DNA of 55,564 nucleotides from SZUA-448 sp045627185 (GTDB lineage: Bacteria; Bacillota; Clostridia; Lachnospirales; Lachnospiraceae), in assembly GCA_045627185.1 (NCBI GenBank), contig JAZQNE010000124.1, positions 1 through 55,564 on the forward strand. Reading direction: 5' to 3'. How positions within the stretch are numbered: position 1 is the stretch's first letter; each line of letters starts with the position of its first letter. Made by a program: the position numbers and the translations under genes. Below, piece by piece: positions 33,352 through 42,800 of the stretch. Below the pieces are notes generated by a model. It searched no databases. It was not told the DNA's origin and saw only the letters and a program-made list of their open reading frames with translations.

Positions 33352-34224
33352 ATGTTAACATTATTTACAGACACAGATAACGATTTTACGCCCGAAACCG
33401 CCGCCCAATACGGTTACAAGCTCATCAGCATGCCTTATTCCGTTGACGGCAGCACAATCACCTATCCCTATGAGGATTTTCAGGAATTTGATTCACACGC
33501 TTTCTACGATGTCCTTCGCGGCGGTGTTCTTCCCACAACCTCAGCCATCAGCGAAGAGCGCTACATTCAGTATTTTGAGCCCGAATTCAAGCAGGGAAAC
33601 GATATTTTCTATGTCCATTTCTCAGCAGCAATGACAATCACGTTTAACGAAATGAATAAAGCTGTTGCAAGGCTTCTTGCTCAGTATCCCGAGCGGAAAT
33701 TCTACCAGGTTGATACAAAAGCCATCACCCTCGGCAGCTACGGAATCGTCTGTGAAATCGCCGAAATGTTCAAAAACGGTGCAACTCCTGAGGAAATGCT
33801 TGCCTGGGCAGACCGTGAAGTTCCGCATTTTGCAACATATTTCTTTGCCGATGATCTCAAGTTTTTCCGTAAAAGCGGCCGTGTAGGCGGACTTGCGGCA
33901 ACCATGGGTACACTTATCGGCATCCGTCCCATCATTACCATGAATGACGAAGGCAAGATGGTATCCGTAGGCAAGGAAACAGGCCGTGCCAAAGCAATGA
34001 AACACCTTGTTGACAAAGTTGCGGAGCTTGGTGACGACATCAAATCCCACCACGTTGTAGTAGGTCACACCGATGCCCCTGAAATCGCAAAGGGTGTAGG
34101 CGATATGCTTACCGAGCGTTTCGGAGAAGACCTTAAGATTGACTATGTCATTACCAATCCGACAGCAGGCAGTCATTGCGGTCCAAACGGCGTAGGCGTA
34201 AGCTTCCACGCGGTCCACAGGTAA
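33352..34224 (+). CDS. DegV family fatty-acid-binding protein (FakB-like)
   Basis: 290 residues, soluble. DegV landmarks are the N-terminal FTDTDNDFTPE, TTSAISEERYI, YQVDTKAITLGSYGIV, LKFFRKSGRVGG (the Arg-containing segment), IRPIITMNDEGKM and the late HCGPNGVGVSFH. It should hold a fatty acid for phosphorylation by FakA, encoded just upstream. The usual SSxLSGTYQSA loop that contacts the carboxylate is altered to HFSAAMTITFNEM, which may change ligand preference. AGGGG stands before the ATG. Confidence 0.88.
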   Translation: MLTLFTDTDNDFTPETAAQYGYKLISMPYSVDGSTITYPYEDFQEFDSHAFYDVLRGGVLPTTSAISEERYIQYFEPEFKQGNDIFYVHFSAAMTITFNEMNKAVARLLAQYPERKFYQVDTKAITLGSYGIVCEIAEMFKNGATPEEMLAWADREVPHFATYFFADDLKFFRKSGRVGGLAATMGTLIGIRPIITMNDEGKMVSVGKETGRAKAMKHLVDKVAELGDDIKSHHVVVGHTDAPEIAKGVGDMLTERFGEDLKIDYVITNPTAGSHCGPNGVGVSFHAVHR

Positions 34225-34299
34225 TTTCACGGCGCCGCCTTTCCGGCATTTTCAACATTCGAAACGGGTTTTCACAAAAATAATAACGGGGTAAACAAA

Positions 34300-35421
34300 A
34301 TGATTACAGTTAAAGAAGTCACAACAAAAAAAATGCAGAAAGAGTTCCTTGATTTTCCTCTGAAACTCTACAAAGGAAATCCCTACTTTGTTCCGCCTCT
34401 TTACAGTGATGAAAAGAAGATTTTCCGTAAGGATTATGTATACGCAGATACCTGCAAGGCCGTATATTTCAATGCCTATGAAGATGGCAAAATGGTAGGC
34501 CGTATTTCCGGCTTCATCCAGACAGCCAGCAACGAAAAACGCAATGAGCGCCGTTTGCGTTTCACGCGTATTGACGGCATTGACAGCTTTGAAGTTTTTG
34601 AAGCACTCTTCAAGGCCGTTGAAGACTGGGGCCGTGCGCAGGGCATGGATACCATCTGCGGGCCTCTGGGCTTTTCGGATCTTGAGCGCGAAGGCCTCCT
34701 GATTGACGGTTTTGACCAGCTTTCGACCTTCGAAGAACAATATAATTATGATTACTACATGAAGCACATTGAGGCTCTCGGCTACGAAAAGGAAGTTGAC
34801 TGGACCGAAAGCAAAATCTATGCACCCGATGATTACAACGGTGACCTTGACAAGATTGCGGATAAAATCATGCAGCGCAACAAACTGCATCTTGGAACCG
34901 CCAGAAATGTAAACGATTTTCTTAAGAAATATGCCGATAAATTCTTCGAACTTATTGATTCATCATACAATGACCTGTACGGAACAGTTCCGTTCACCGA
35001 CGGTATGAAGAAAATGATGATTGACAACTTCAGGCTCATCATTGACTTAAAATATGTTGCTGTAGTTCTTGACGAAAATGAAAACCTTGTATGCCTTGGC
35101 TTATGCTTCCCCGCAATCGGTGAAGCCCTGCAGAAATCAGGCGGGCATCTTACACCTTCCGCACTTGTCAAACTCTTAAAAGCCATCAAGCATCCGAACG
35201 TTATTGATTTCGGTCTGATTGGTGTTGCTCCCGAATACGCAAACCGCGGTGTTAGTGTAATCATTTCGGCAGCGCTCATCCGTATGCTTCAGGACAAGAA
35301 TATTGACCATGCCGAAACAAACCTCAATCTTGAAGACAACCACGCCATCCAGAACCAGTGGAAGCGCTTTAAGGAAGTCAAGCACAAACGCCGCCGTTCT
35401 TATGTTAAGAAACTGGTGTAA
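34300..35421 (+). CDS. GNAT-like N-acyltransferase superfamily protein (YghO-like)
   Basis: 373 residues, soluble. It begins with the layout KEFLDFPLKLYKGNPYFVPP and then DGKMVGRISGFI, ICGPLGFSDLEREGLLIDG and, near the C-terminus, DFGLIGVAPEYANRGVSVI, where GNAT proteins bind acyl-CoA. This arrangement is shared by a family that includes E. coli YghO and is sometimes misnamed GTP cyclohydrolase. No substrate is known to me. It follows the DegV gene by 75 bp and ends at the terminator 35430-35466, so it may belong to the lipid-related fak unit. Confidence 0.7.
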   Translation: MITVKEVTTKKMQKEFLDFPLKLYKGNPYFVPPLYSDEKKIFRKDYVYADTCKAVYFNAYEDGKMVGRISGFIQTASNEKRNERRLRFTRIDGIDSFEVFEALFKAVEDWGRAQGMDTICGPLGFSDLEREGLLIDGFDQLSTFEEQYNYDYYMKHIEALGYEKEVDWTESKIYAPDDYNGDLDKIADKIMQRNKLHLGTARNVNDFLKKYADKFFELIDSSYNDLYGTVPFTDGMKKMMIDNFRLIIDLKYVAVVLDENENLVCLGLCFPAIGEALQKSGGHLTPSALVKLLKAIKHPNVIDFGLIGVAPEYANRGVSVIISAALIRMLQDKNIDHAETNLNLEDNHAIQNQWKRFKEVKHKRRRSYVKKLV

Positions 35422-35429
35422 CAATAACC

Positions 35430-35466
35430 GGCCTGCTTTCCGGAATAAGGAAAGCAGGCCTTTTTT
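35430..35466 (+). terminator. Intrinsic terminator of the fak unit
   Basis: GGCCTGCTTTCC pairs perfectly with GGAAAGCAGGCC around a 7-base loop and is followed by six T. Confidence 0.95.
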
Positions 35467-35535
35467 CGCTCTCCGGCCAACCGGAAATATTACAATTTTA
35501 ATAATTTTCGTAACACTTTTGTAAGAATTTTATGC

Positions 35536-35564
35536 TTGCACCCTTTTCATGTGCGTGATATCGT
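35536..35564 (+). promoter_or_regulatory. Promoter of the 1773-residue surface protein
   Basis: TTGCAC (35536-35541), 17 bases and TATCGT (35559-35564), followed by AAGGAG before the start codon. Confidence 0.5.
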
Positions 35565-35586
35565 ATGAAATATAAGGAGAAGTGTC

Positions 35587-38500
35587 ATGAAAAAATTCTT
35601 TGAAATTCTTGGGTTTCCTTTTGTGAAGCTCTTCAATACAGTTAAAAATCTTTCGGTTAAAGGCAAGATCATTCTTGTCTCTTCTGTCGTTGTGCTTGCA
35701 GCCCTTGTTACAGGCGGGCTTATCCTGCTTAACAACTACAAAAACAGACCTGTTACCGTCACCTTTGATACAAGGTTCGGAACATCGGTTGCAGATGTTA
35801 CGCTGAAACGCGGCGAAGCTTACATTCCGGCTGAAAATGCTCCCGTTCCGGAACGTACCGGCATGATCTTTACAGGCTGGTATATTGACAAAAATGCAAA
35901 AACCCTTTACAACGGCGAACCCATCAAGAAAAACACAACTCTGTACGCAGGCTGGGAGGAAACAGGGTTCTCAGTAGCCAAAGACCTTGGCAGTCTCCCG
36001 AAGGATACCGCCTTCACCATTTTCTCCACAGAAAAAATTTCTTCCGGAATGATTTCCGATTATGTCTGTCTGACCGCACTCAACGGTCCGGAAAATGCCG
36101 TTACTGCTACAGAACTTACAAATAAGAGTTCAACAGGCTACTACTACAAGCTTACCTTTGAAAAGCCTTTTGCAGATGACGGAATTTACCGTTTACAGTT
36201 CACAAAGCCTTCAAAAGCATGGCTTACCGACTTTAACGGAGTTGCTTACACAGACAGGGTTTCTGACGATTTCACCTTTACCGTTGTTCATCCTGAAAAC
36301 GAAACCCTTGTTCCCGTCACTGCAACCGCCCAATCTTCGGAATATAACGATGCAATCCTTGCAGCCATTGTAAATGCAGCTCTCAGGTCTTATAATACAA
36401 CACTTGTAAAATATGGCGTAACTCATGAAGATAATTCTTTGTCTTCTATAGACGGCGTTGCTACGGCAGCATCATTCGGAATCGGTCCTGAAGAATTTGT
36501 TTCCGCAAACAAATCCTCTTCATCCGGCTGGACGTTCGAAAAAACAGGGCTTGATCCTGTGTTTACAGCCGAAATTGCAGATGGAAAAGGAATTGTCGGG
36601 TTTTCACTTGTCAACGGAAAACTCTCCTTCAAAAAAACTGATAATCCCACTGTTTACGCAATCCAGATAAAGCTTGATGCATCCGAAACCTACTCCCTGT
36701 CAGACCTTGTCGAACTGAAAAACGAATCATTTGATTCAATGGCATCTGATTTTTACCGTACAGAACTTATTGCAGATTCCAAACTGAACCTGGATATTAC
36801 TTTTACAATTGAAAATCACGGTCCTAATAATGAAACCATAACACTGGAACCCGAATCACTCAGCACTACAATTGAAGAATGCCTGAGTGAAATACTCGGA
36901 TCCAAATCAGGCGGTTTTTCTGACGACGACTTTATTCTTGCCCGGACAGAGGTTGCTTTCGGTACAGACGCAGATGTGCTTTCGGTTGACTTTGTTCTCT
37001 CGGTCAACGGAGCTTCAGCACTTTCAACCGCTATCGGTTCAGACTGTTCTTCCGCTTTCTTTGTAACAAACGGAATGCGAACCTTCAATTCCGACAGCGG
37101 ACTTGAAAACATTGAAACATTTGAACGTCCTGTCTACGGAAAACGCATTTTAAGACAGTCAGCAGATTTTGGCGGTATAGCAGAATCCATGCTCGTTACT
37201 TCGTCAAATGCCACATTTACCGCAAGCAGCCTGACACTTGACTGCACAACAGGAATCTCAGGGCACTGTACACTTACGCAAAAAGCAGCATTCATTGAAA
37301 AGCAGAGCGGAAACACATTTAACATCGCTGATTTTGCACAGTCTCTCTGCAAACCCGCAAAATCTGATAATGAATCGGATAAAACCGCAACTTACCTTAA
37401 TTTCGGTGATGTCACAATCCATCTGTTCAGCCGTTTTCTCGACCTGACGGCTCCGGATTCGGGAAACGGGACAAGATATCAGCTTGTTGAAAATCAGACA
37501 CCTGCCCCGGAAGACGCTTCGGACTCATCCGACACACCCGCTGTTCCCGCTGAAAGCGCCACACTTGGTATACTTGCAAATCCCGCAGACGTCAAAATAT
37601 CAGTCAAGGTTGTAGATATTCCTTACTACACTGTCGGCGCCGGACAATTTGAACAGTCAGACAAGGAATCCGCATCACTGATTAGCATCAGCAACGGCAA
37701 AGTCAGCATAAATCCTGCCTGCAACAGAGCAGTATTTGACCTTGTAATCCGTCCAAAGGACAGCAAAATAAAGGATGATTCCGATGACTATTCCGATGCA
37801 AGAGTCATCCGTGTAAACTATGAAATGCTTCAGGAATACAAGCCCTGCAAGGTTTCTGTCTATGATACCGAAGGTGTTGAACTTTTTTCAGGCAGTTTCC
37901 GTTCGGGTGACACAATTTCGCCCAACTTCAGTTCACCGAACAGCAAGGCCCAGTTCCTCATCTTTGCACAATACAATACAAATTATTACCAGCCTTCGAC
38001 ACTTGGATTCTACAATGCTCCCATGGGCACCGACGGTAATAAGTACACCTGTCTCATATCTCTTTCAAAAGACCTGAATCTGTACCTTACCCTCAAAACC
38101 AACTTCACCGAAGTCAACTGGTATTGCCGCTACGGCAGTGAAATTGACAAAAATGTCAAGGAAAAAACAAGGTTCATCTATGAAGGTGCTTCAACCGAAA
38201 TAAAGCATCCTTCTGTTTCCGAGATTACCATAATTCCCGGCGAATACGACGAAACCCAGATTAAGTTCATCAGTTTCAGTGACAACTACACAATTGTAGA
38301 CGGCAAATACAAACGCTATACAAACACCGGTTATATCGATCTCAGCCGTACGTCCATCAGTTATCAGGCGCATATTTTCATTAAATATCCCGACATTGAT
38401 GAGCCTGTGGAATATGCTGTTCTTCCCGGAAAATACGATACCGATTTTGTTTTTCCTCCCGAATTTCTTGAACAGCTTTCCAAGACCTGCGAAGTGATTG

Positions 38501-40908
38501 GTTTCTGTAACGGAAATACCATTCCCGACGGCGTAACTCCCGACACCTATGACGCATGGGCATCCGAAAGGAATGTCTTTGCTTCTCCCGAGCGTGACGT
38601 GGCAGAGGTATCATACTGTGCCCTTGTCCGCTATACACCCGGAAAGATTGAAAACCTGCTTACCGGCCTTGACGGTTCCGTTGTACAGCGTAAAACCGTA
38701 TTCGAATCCGCACAGATTTCAACCGAAAAGCTTCAGGAAGAGCTTGAAAAGATACCTTCCGCAGAATATACGCTCTATTGGAACAGTGAAAAGAGCGCCT
38801 ACGAAGTATATCATTTCTCAGGTTATCTGGATCCGGAATCAACCATAGAAAATGACGGTTATACCAAATCAACCGCCATTTTGGGAATATATACTTACTT
38901 TGGTCAGACTGATATAGCAACTGTGGATTTCAAGTCCAACTGTGACCTTAAGATTTATTCACGTGACCTTGCAGAGAACCCCGAATCACAGGTTATCCGC
39001 GAAATGACTGATGATTACACATATCACATCATCGGCAGCACAGGAAACATCCACGGTTCTTCAATCCGTCCTTCCGATGTAAACTTTGTCGCTCCGGAGC
39101 TTGGAATTCCTGAGGATTATAAGGATATCCTGACTTATTACTGGGTTGACGACAATCATCCCGAAATCAAACTGACCCCCGACACAATGTACTCCATGAA
39201 CATAATTCCTGTCGACGGTCTTGTACTTCACCCTGTTTTCGACGATGTCCGCATCGTTGAACTTACGGTAAGCGACGGCACAATCAGCGAAACTGTTTAT
39301 GTTTTCGATCAGAAGGGCAACCGTATGACAGAGGAGTCCGTAATTGCGGCAGCTTCAGCAATCAATCCCGCGCTCAGCGAATTAGCTGAAGATTCGGCAT
39401 TCCCGCTCTATTATTACGGATGCAGGGACACATTTGATTCGCCTGTCATTATCGACCACCTTGAAATTGCCTTCAAGCACAAGCTCAGTCAGGTCTTCCT
39501 GCACACCGGTGACGGCGGTCCGTTTGAGGACAACACAATCCTTCAGATTATAGAAGGTGAGCCCGATACACCGATTAAGGAAAGTGCCGCAAAGCGAATC
39601 AAGGAATCTTCAACAACATCAACAAACCCTGCCTATATCCGCGGATATACATTCCTCGGTTTTGCAGAAACTCTTGATGGCGAGCCCAGACCGCTTTCCA
39701 CTTACACTTACAGCAACCAGGACCTGTACGCAATCTATTCGCGCTATACAAAATGGGGCGTAACCTTCATTTCGGGCGCAGGCACATTCCGGGACGGCAC
39801 AACCTCCCAAACCGTCTTTGTTCTGGAAGGAAGCCTTCCTGAGGTTCCTGAGGCTCCAAGCGTATCCGGCAAGACTTTCACCGGCTGGACAGACAAATCC
39901 GGTCAGCGTCTTGACCCTTCAAGACTCGAAATCAGTTTTGCAACAACGTACTATGCTTCATATGATTACAACACCTTTAAGCTTGAGCTTAAGGTCAGCA
40001 ACCTGACATGCACCTACGATGGCAAGGTCCACACACCTGAAATCAAAGTTTCCGGCCTTCCTTCCGGATACACATGCTCCTTCTCAACCGATTATTCATC
40101 CAAGGATGTTACAAACGGCAAAAAGACTGTCGGATACAAGAACCTTACCGTATATGACAAGGATGGCAACGATGTCACCTCGCGTGCAAGAGTAACCGTT
40201 ATTTACGGCTCTCTCGAAATCAAGCCCGCAACACTTGTTGTTACAACCGATTCGATTTCCGCTTCATACCTGAATGAGTATTCAAACATTATCGGAACAG
40301 GCCATTATAGCGGCTTAATTGCTGATGAGACCGTTGATTTCAGGGTTACCGGATTTATCAATTTCTATAATACCGAAAATCCCGCCCTTGCCGAATGGCA
40401 GCGCTCCTTCTTTGCAGACCACGGTTATGTTGAAAGCAGTAACACATGGCAGATTAACTGGAATAATTCCACCGCAAAGCAGGGCAACTACACTATTGAA
40501 GAACACATTGGTACTCTCCGCCTTGTAAAGCGCAGCATAGCAACCTTCAAGTGTAACAACGCTTTCCTGCTCAAAACAGGTGACGCCGGCGAGGTCAAAT
40601 CCATTCTTGCCGCAGCTGCAGAAAACGGTACACTTTCCGAAACCTTTACCTGCACATATGAACTTGATGCCAATACCAAGCTTACAAGCTTTGTATTTCC
40701 TTACATCTGGAAATATGACCCTTACTTTGAAAGCGACGATACTACGTTCAATACGAAATATCTGAAGCCGATTACTTCCGGTGACATTCGTTCCATTACG
40801 GTTAAACGTACCTCGGACGGTTCAACACTTGGCGAATACGGTCTTGATGCCATCTGGAGTTTCGTACTTGATGACAGCTACACATTCCAGATTAATCTGA
40901 ATAATTGA
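35587..40908 (+). CDS. Giant membrane-anchored surface protein with InlB-type and MBG-type repeats
   Basis: 1773 residues. A cytoplasmic tail is followed by one membrane span (about 28-50, IILVSSVVVLAALVTGGLIL). Then comes an InlB B-repeat/List-Bact module (about 54-120, ending TTLYAGWEE). A very long region of beta-rich sequence (120-1340) that I do not recognise follows, with an acidic Pro/Ser/Ala linker near 640-660. Near the C-terminus are further List-Bact-like modules (about 1350-1460, YTFLGFAE, KTFTGWTD) and two MBG-like modules (about 1464-1650, CTYDGKVHTPEI with GSLEIKPATL). There is no sortase signal, so it is held by its N-terminal span and projects outwards. Adhesion or glycan binding is inferred. 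Confidence 0.8.
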   Translation: MKKFFEILGFPFVKLFNTVKNLSVKGKIILVSSVVVLAALVTGGLILLNNYKNRPVTVTFDTRFGTSVADVTLKRGEAYIPAENAPVPERTGMIFTGWYIDKNAKTLYNGEPIKKNTTLYAGWEETGFSVAKDLGSLPKDTAFTIFSTEKISSGMISDYVCLTALNGPENAVTATELTNKSSTGYYYKLTFEKPFADDGIYRLQFTKPSKAWLTDFNGVAYTDRVSDDFTFTVVHPENETLVPVTATAQSSEYNDAILAAIVNAALRSYNTTLVKYGVTHEDNSLSSIDGVATAASFGIGPEEFVSANKSSSSGWTFEKTGLDPVFTAEIADGKGIVGFSLVNGKLSFKKTDNPTVYAIQIKLDASETYSLSDLVELKNESFDSMASDFYRTELIADSKLNLDITFTIENHGPNNETITLEPESLSTTIEECLSEILGSKSGGFSDDDFILARTEVAFGTDADVLSVDFVLSVNGASALSTAIGSDCSSAFFVTNGMRTFNSDSGLENIETFERPVYGKRILRQSADFGGIAESMLVTSSNATFTASSLTLDCTTGISGHCTLTQKAAFIEKQSGNTFNIADFAQSLCKPAKSDNESDKTATYLNFGDVTIHLFSRFLDLTAPDSGNGTRYQLVENQTPAPEDASDSSDTPAVPAESATLGILANPADVKISVKVVDIPYYTVGAGQFEQSDKESASLISISNGKVSINPACNRAVFDLVIRPKDSKIKDDSDDYSDARVIRVNYEMLQEYKPCKVSVYDTEGVELFSGSFRSGDTISPNFSSPNSKAQFLIFAQYNTNYYQPSTLGFYNAPMGTDGNKYTCLISLSKDLNLYLTLKTNFTEVNWYCRYGSEIDKNVKEKTRFIYEGASTEIKHPSVSEITIIPGEYDETQIKFISFSDNYTIVDGKYKRYTNTGYIDLSRTSISYQAHIFIKYPDIDEPVEYAVLPGKYDTDFVFPPEFLEQLSKTCEVIGFCNGNTIPDGVTPDTYDAWASERNVFASPERDVAEVSYCALVRYTPGKIENLLTGLDGSVVQRKTVFESAQISTEKLQEELEKIPSAEYTLYWNSEKSAYEVYHFSGYLDPESTIENDGYTKSTAILGIYTYFGQTDIATVDFKSNCDLKIYSRDLAENPESQVIREMTDDYTYHIIGSTGNIHGSSIRPSDVNFVAPELGIPEDYKDILTYYWVDDNHPEIKLTPDTMYSMNIIPVDGLVLHPVFDDVRIVELTVSDGTISETVYVFDQKGNRMTEESVIAAASAINPALSELAEDSAFPLYYYGCRDTFDSPVIIDHLEIAFKHKLSQVFLHTGDGGPFEDNTILQIIEGEPDTPIKESAAKRIKESSTTSTNPAYIRGYTFLGFAETLDGEPRPLSTYTYSNQDLYAIYSRYTKWGVTFISGAGTFRDGTTSQTVFVLEGSLPEVPEAPSVSGKTFTGWTDKSGQRLDPSRLEISFATTYYASYDYNTFKLELKVSNLTCTYDGKVHTPEIKVSGLPSGYTCSFSTDYSSKDVTNGKKTVGYKNLTVYDKDGNDVTSRARVTVIYGSLEIKPATLVVTTDSISASYLNEYSNIIGTGHYSGLIADETVDFRVTGFINFYNTENPALAEWQRSFFADHGYVESSNTWQINWNNSTAKQGNYTIEEHIGTLRLVKRSIATFKCNNAFLLKTGDAGEVKSILAAAAENGTLSETFTCTYELDANTKLTSFVFPYIWKYDPYFESDDTTFNTKYLKPITSGDIRSITVKRTSDGSTLGEYGLDAIWSFVLDDSYTFQINLNN

Positions 40909-40915
40909 AAATAAC

Positions 40916-40971
40916 AGAGGGGACGTTTTTGTTTGTCAACTTTTCGTTGAAAAACAAAAACGTCCCCTCTG
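40916..40971. terminator. Long palindrome, GGGGACG family, bidirectional terminator
   Basis: CAGAGGGGACGTTTTTGTTT pairs with AAACAAAAACGTCCCCTCTG, with an inner CAAC/GTTG stem. It lies between the convergent surface-protein and ABC-exporter genes. It is followed by TCTCACTGA, and its arms and flank relate it to the palindromes at 55378 and the left end of the 2882 region. Confidence 0.8.
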
Positions 40972-40989
40972 TCTCACTGACTCGTATAT

Positions 40990-42717
40990 TTATGATTCCT
41001 GTATTTTATTCAATCTTGCATAAATTCCGTTCTTCTTAACAAGTTCCTCATGCGTACCGTCTTCAGCAATTCTGCCCTCATCGATAACAAAAATCCTGTC
41101 TGCGTTTCTGATAGTCGACAGACGGTGTGCAATAGCAAAAATTGTACGTGTGCCGGCAATATTGTTTATTGCGCGCTGAATCTGCTGTTCAGTCTCAACG
41201 TCAACCGAAGCGGTGGCTTCATCAAGCACAACAATCGGCGATTTTCTTAATATGGCACGTGCAATCGCAATTCGCTGCTTCTGGCCGCCGGAAAGTCTCA
41301 GTCCGCGCTCTCCCACCTCCGTCTGATAACCGTTTTCCATTGCCATGATATCTTCATGAATATTCGCAATCTTAGCTGCCTCAATTACTTCTTCATGTGT
41401 TGCCGACGGAACCGCATAAGAAATATTCTCTTCAATCGTACCATTGAAAAGGAATGTTTCCTGAAGTACCGGTGAAATATTGCCTCTCAGGCTTCTCAGA
41501 GTGACCGTATTTACGTTTTTACCATCAATAAGGATTTCTCCCTCATCCGGCTCATAAAAACGCGAAATAAGCTGTGTCAGTGTTGTTTTGCCAACACCTG
41601 TCGGTCCGACAAGGGCAATCATCTGGCCGGGCTTGCAGTCAAAACTGATATTATCCAGTATTTTCTGCCCGTCATTGTAAGAAAAGCTGACATTTCTGAA
41701 CTCAACCTCACCCTTAACGTTTTCAAGTTCCGTTGCATCCGCTGCATCCTTAATTCCCGAAGGTGTCTCAAGAATGAGTGCAACACGCTCTGCGCCCGTA
41801 ATTGCCTGCTGAAGATTCTCAAGCATATTTCCAAGGCTTGCAACCGGTGCATAAAACATTCCGAGATAAAGCATAAATGCAACAATATCCTCTACCGAAA
41901 GTCCCGCCTTATATGACATAATGCCGCCGAAAGCAACAACAAGAACCGTACCGATTGATGAAATAAATTCAACTACAGGATGAAAAATAGCACTTGTTTT
42001 CAATGCTTTCAGAAGATATTTTACGTGTTCGAAGTTCTTTTCATTCACTCTTCCGGTCTCATAATCTTCACGGCCAAATGCCTGGATTTCATGAATTCCC
42101 GAAAGATTGTCCTGTATCTTTCCGCATAACTCACCGTTTTTTGCTCTTGACAGTTTGAAAAGAGGACGGACCTTTTTTACAAAAATCACGCCGGACACTG
42201 CAATAAGCGGAATCGGGATGCAGGTAATCAGCGCAAGCTTAACATTAATCGTCAGAAGAACAATGAATACTCCCGCAAATGTAAGTATGTTTGTAATCAG
42301 GTCGGGAATAAGATGTGCATAGAGCTGCTCAAATTCGTTTGAATCAGTAACGATACGGCTCAGAAGATCACCGGTCTGTTTGTCATGGAAAAAGCCCAGA
42401 TTCTGATGCTCCAGCGTATCATAAACCTTTGTTCTGAGGTCTCCCACAAGGTTCCATGCAGCCTTATGTGCCATATAATTTGCAAGAAAACGAAATGCAA
42501 TACGGAGCAGGTACAGACCCAGAAGGAAAAGTGCAAGATTTCTTACTGTCGGAAGGTCTTTTTCGGTAATTCCCTTTCCAACCATTCCGGTCATTTTTGA
42601 CAAAACCTTGGGTGCTACCAGGTTTAGACCCGTAAGGCTCAATGCGGAAAGAACCGCAATAATGTAAAGTCCCTTGAAGCGGGCAACATTTTTTGTAAAC
42701 TTAAGCAATCTGTTCAT
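40990..42717 (-). CDS. ABC exporter, fused membrane and ATPase domains (MsbA/LmrA-like)
   Basis: 575 residues. Six membrane spans (about 15-300) precede a nucleotide-binding domain with Walker A GPTGVGKTT, the signature LSGGQKQRIAIARAIL, Walker B PIVVLDEATASVD and the switch His in AIAHRLST. It works as a homodimer or with a half-transporter elsewhere, exporting lipids, drugs or peptides. It lies 83 bp after the channel gene and may be the last gene of the long minus-strand run or have its own promoter in the gap, where I see an imperfect hairpin (42755-42785) but no clear -35/-10. Confidence 0.92.
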   Translation of the reverse strand: MNRLLKFTKNVARFKGLYIIAVLSALSLTGLNLVAPKVLSKMTGMVGKGITEKDLPTVRNLALFLLGLYLLRIAFRFLANYMAHKAAWNLVGDLRTKVYDTLEHQNLGFFHDKQTGDLLSRIVTDSNEFEQLYAHLIPDLITNILTFAGVFIVLLTINVKLALITCIPIPLIAVSGVIFVKKVRPLFKLSRAKNGELCGKIQDNLSGIHEIQAFGREDYETGRVNEKNFEHVKYLLKALKTSAIFHPVVEFISSIGTVLVVAFGGIMSYKAGLSVEDIVAFMLYLGMFYAPVASLGNMLENLQQAITGAERVALILETPSGIKDAADATELENVKGEVEFRNVSFSYNDGQKILDNISFDCKPGQMIALVGPTGVGKTTLTQLISRFYEPDEGEILIDGKNVNTVTLRSLRGNISPVLQETFLFNGTIEENISYAVPSATHEEVIEAAKIANIHEDIMAMENGYQTEVGERGLRLSGGQKQRIAIARAILRKSPIVVLDEATASVDVETEQQIQRAINNIAGTRTIFAIAHRLSTIRNADRIFVIDEGRIAEDGTHEELVKKNGIYARLNKIQES

Positions 42718-42800
42718 AATAAAATTACACCTTTGCTTTAATATATTCGGGGCAGGCCACCCGGTGACCTGTCTTTTTGCTTCATTTGAATCTTATTTTA

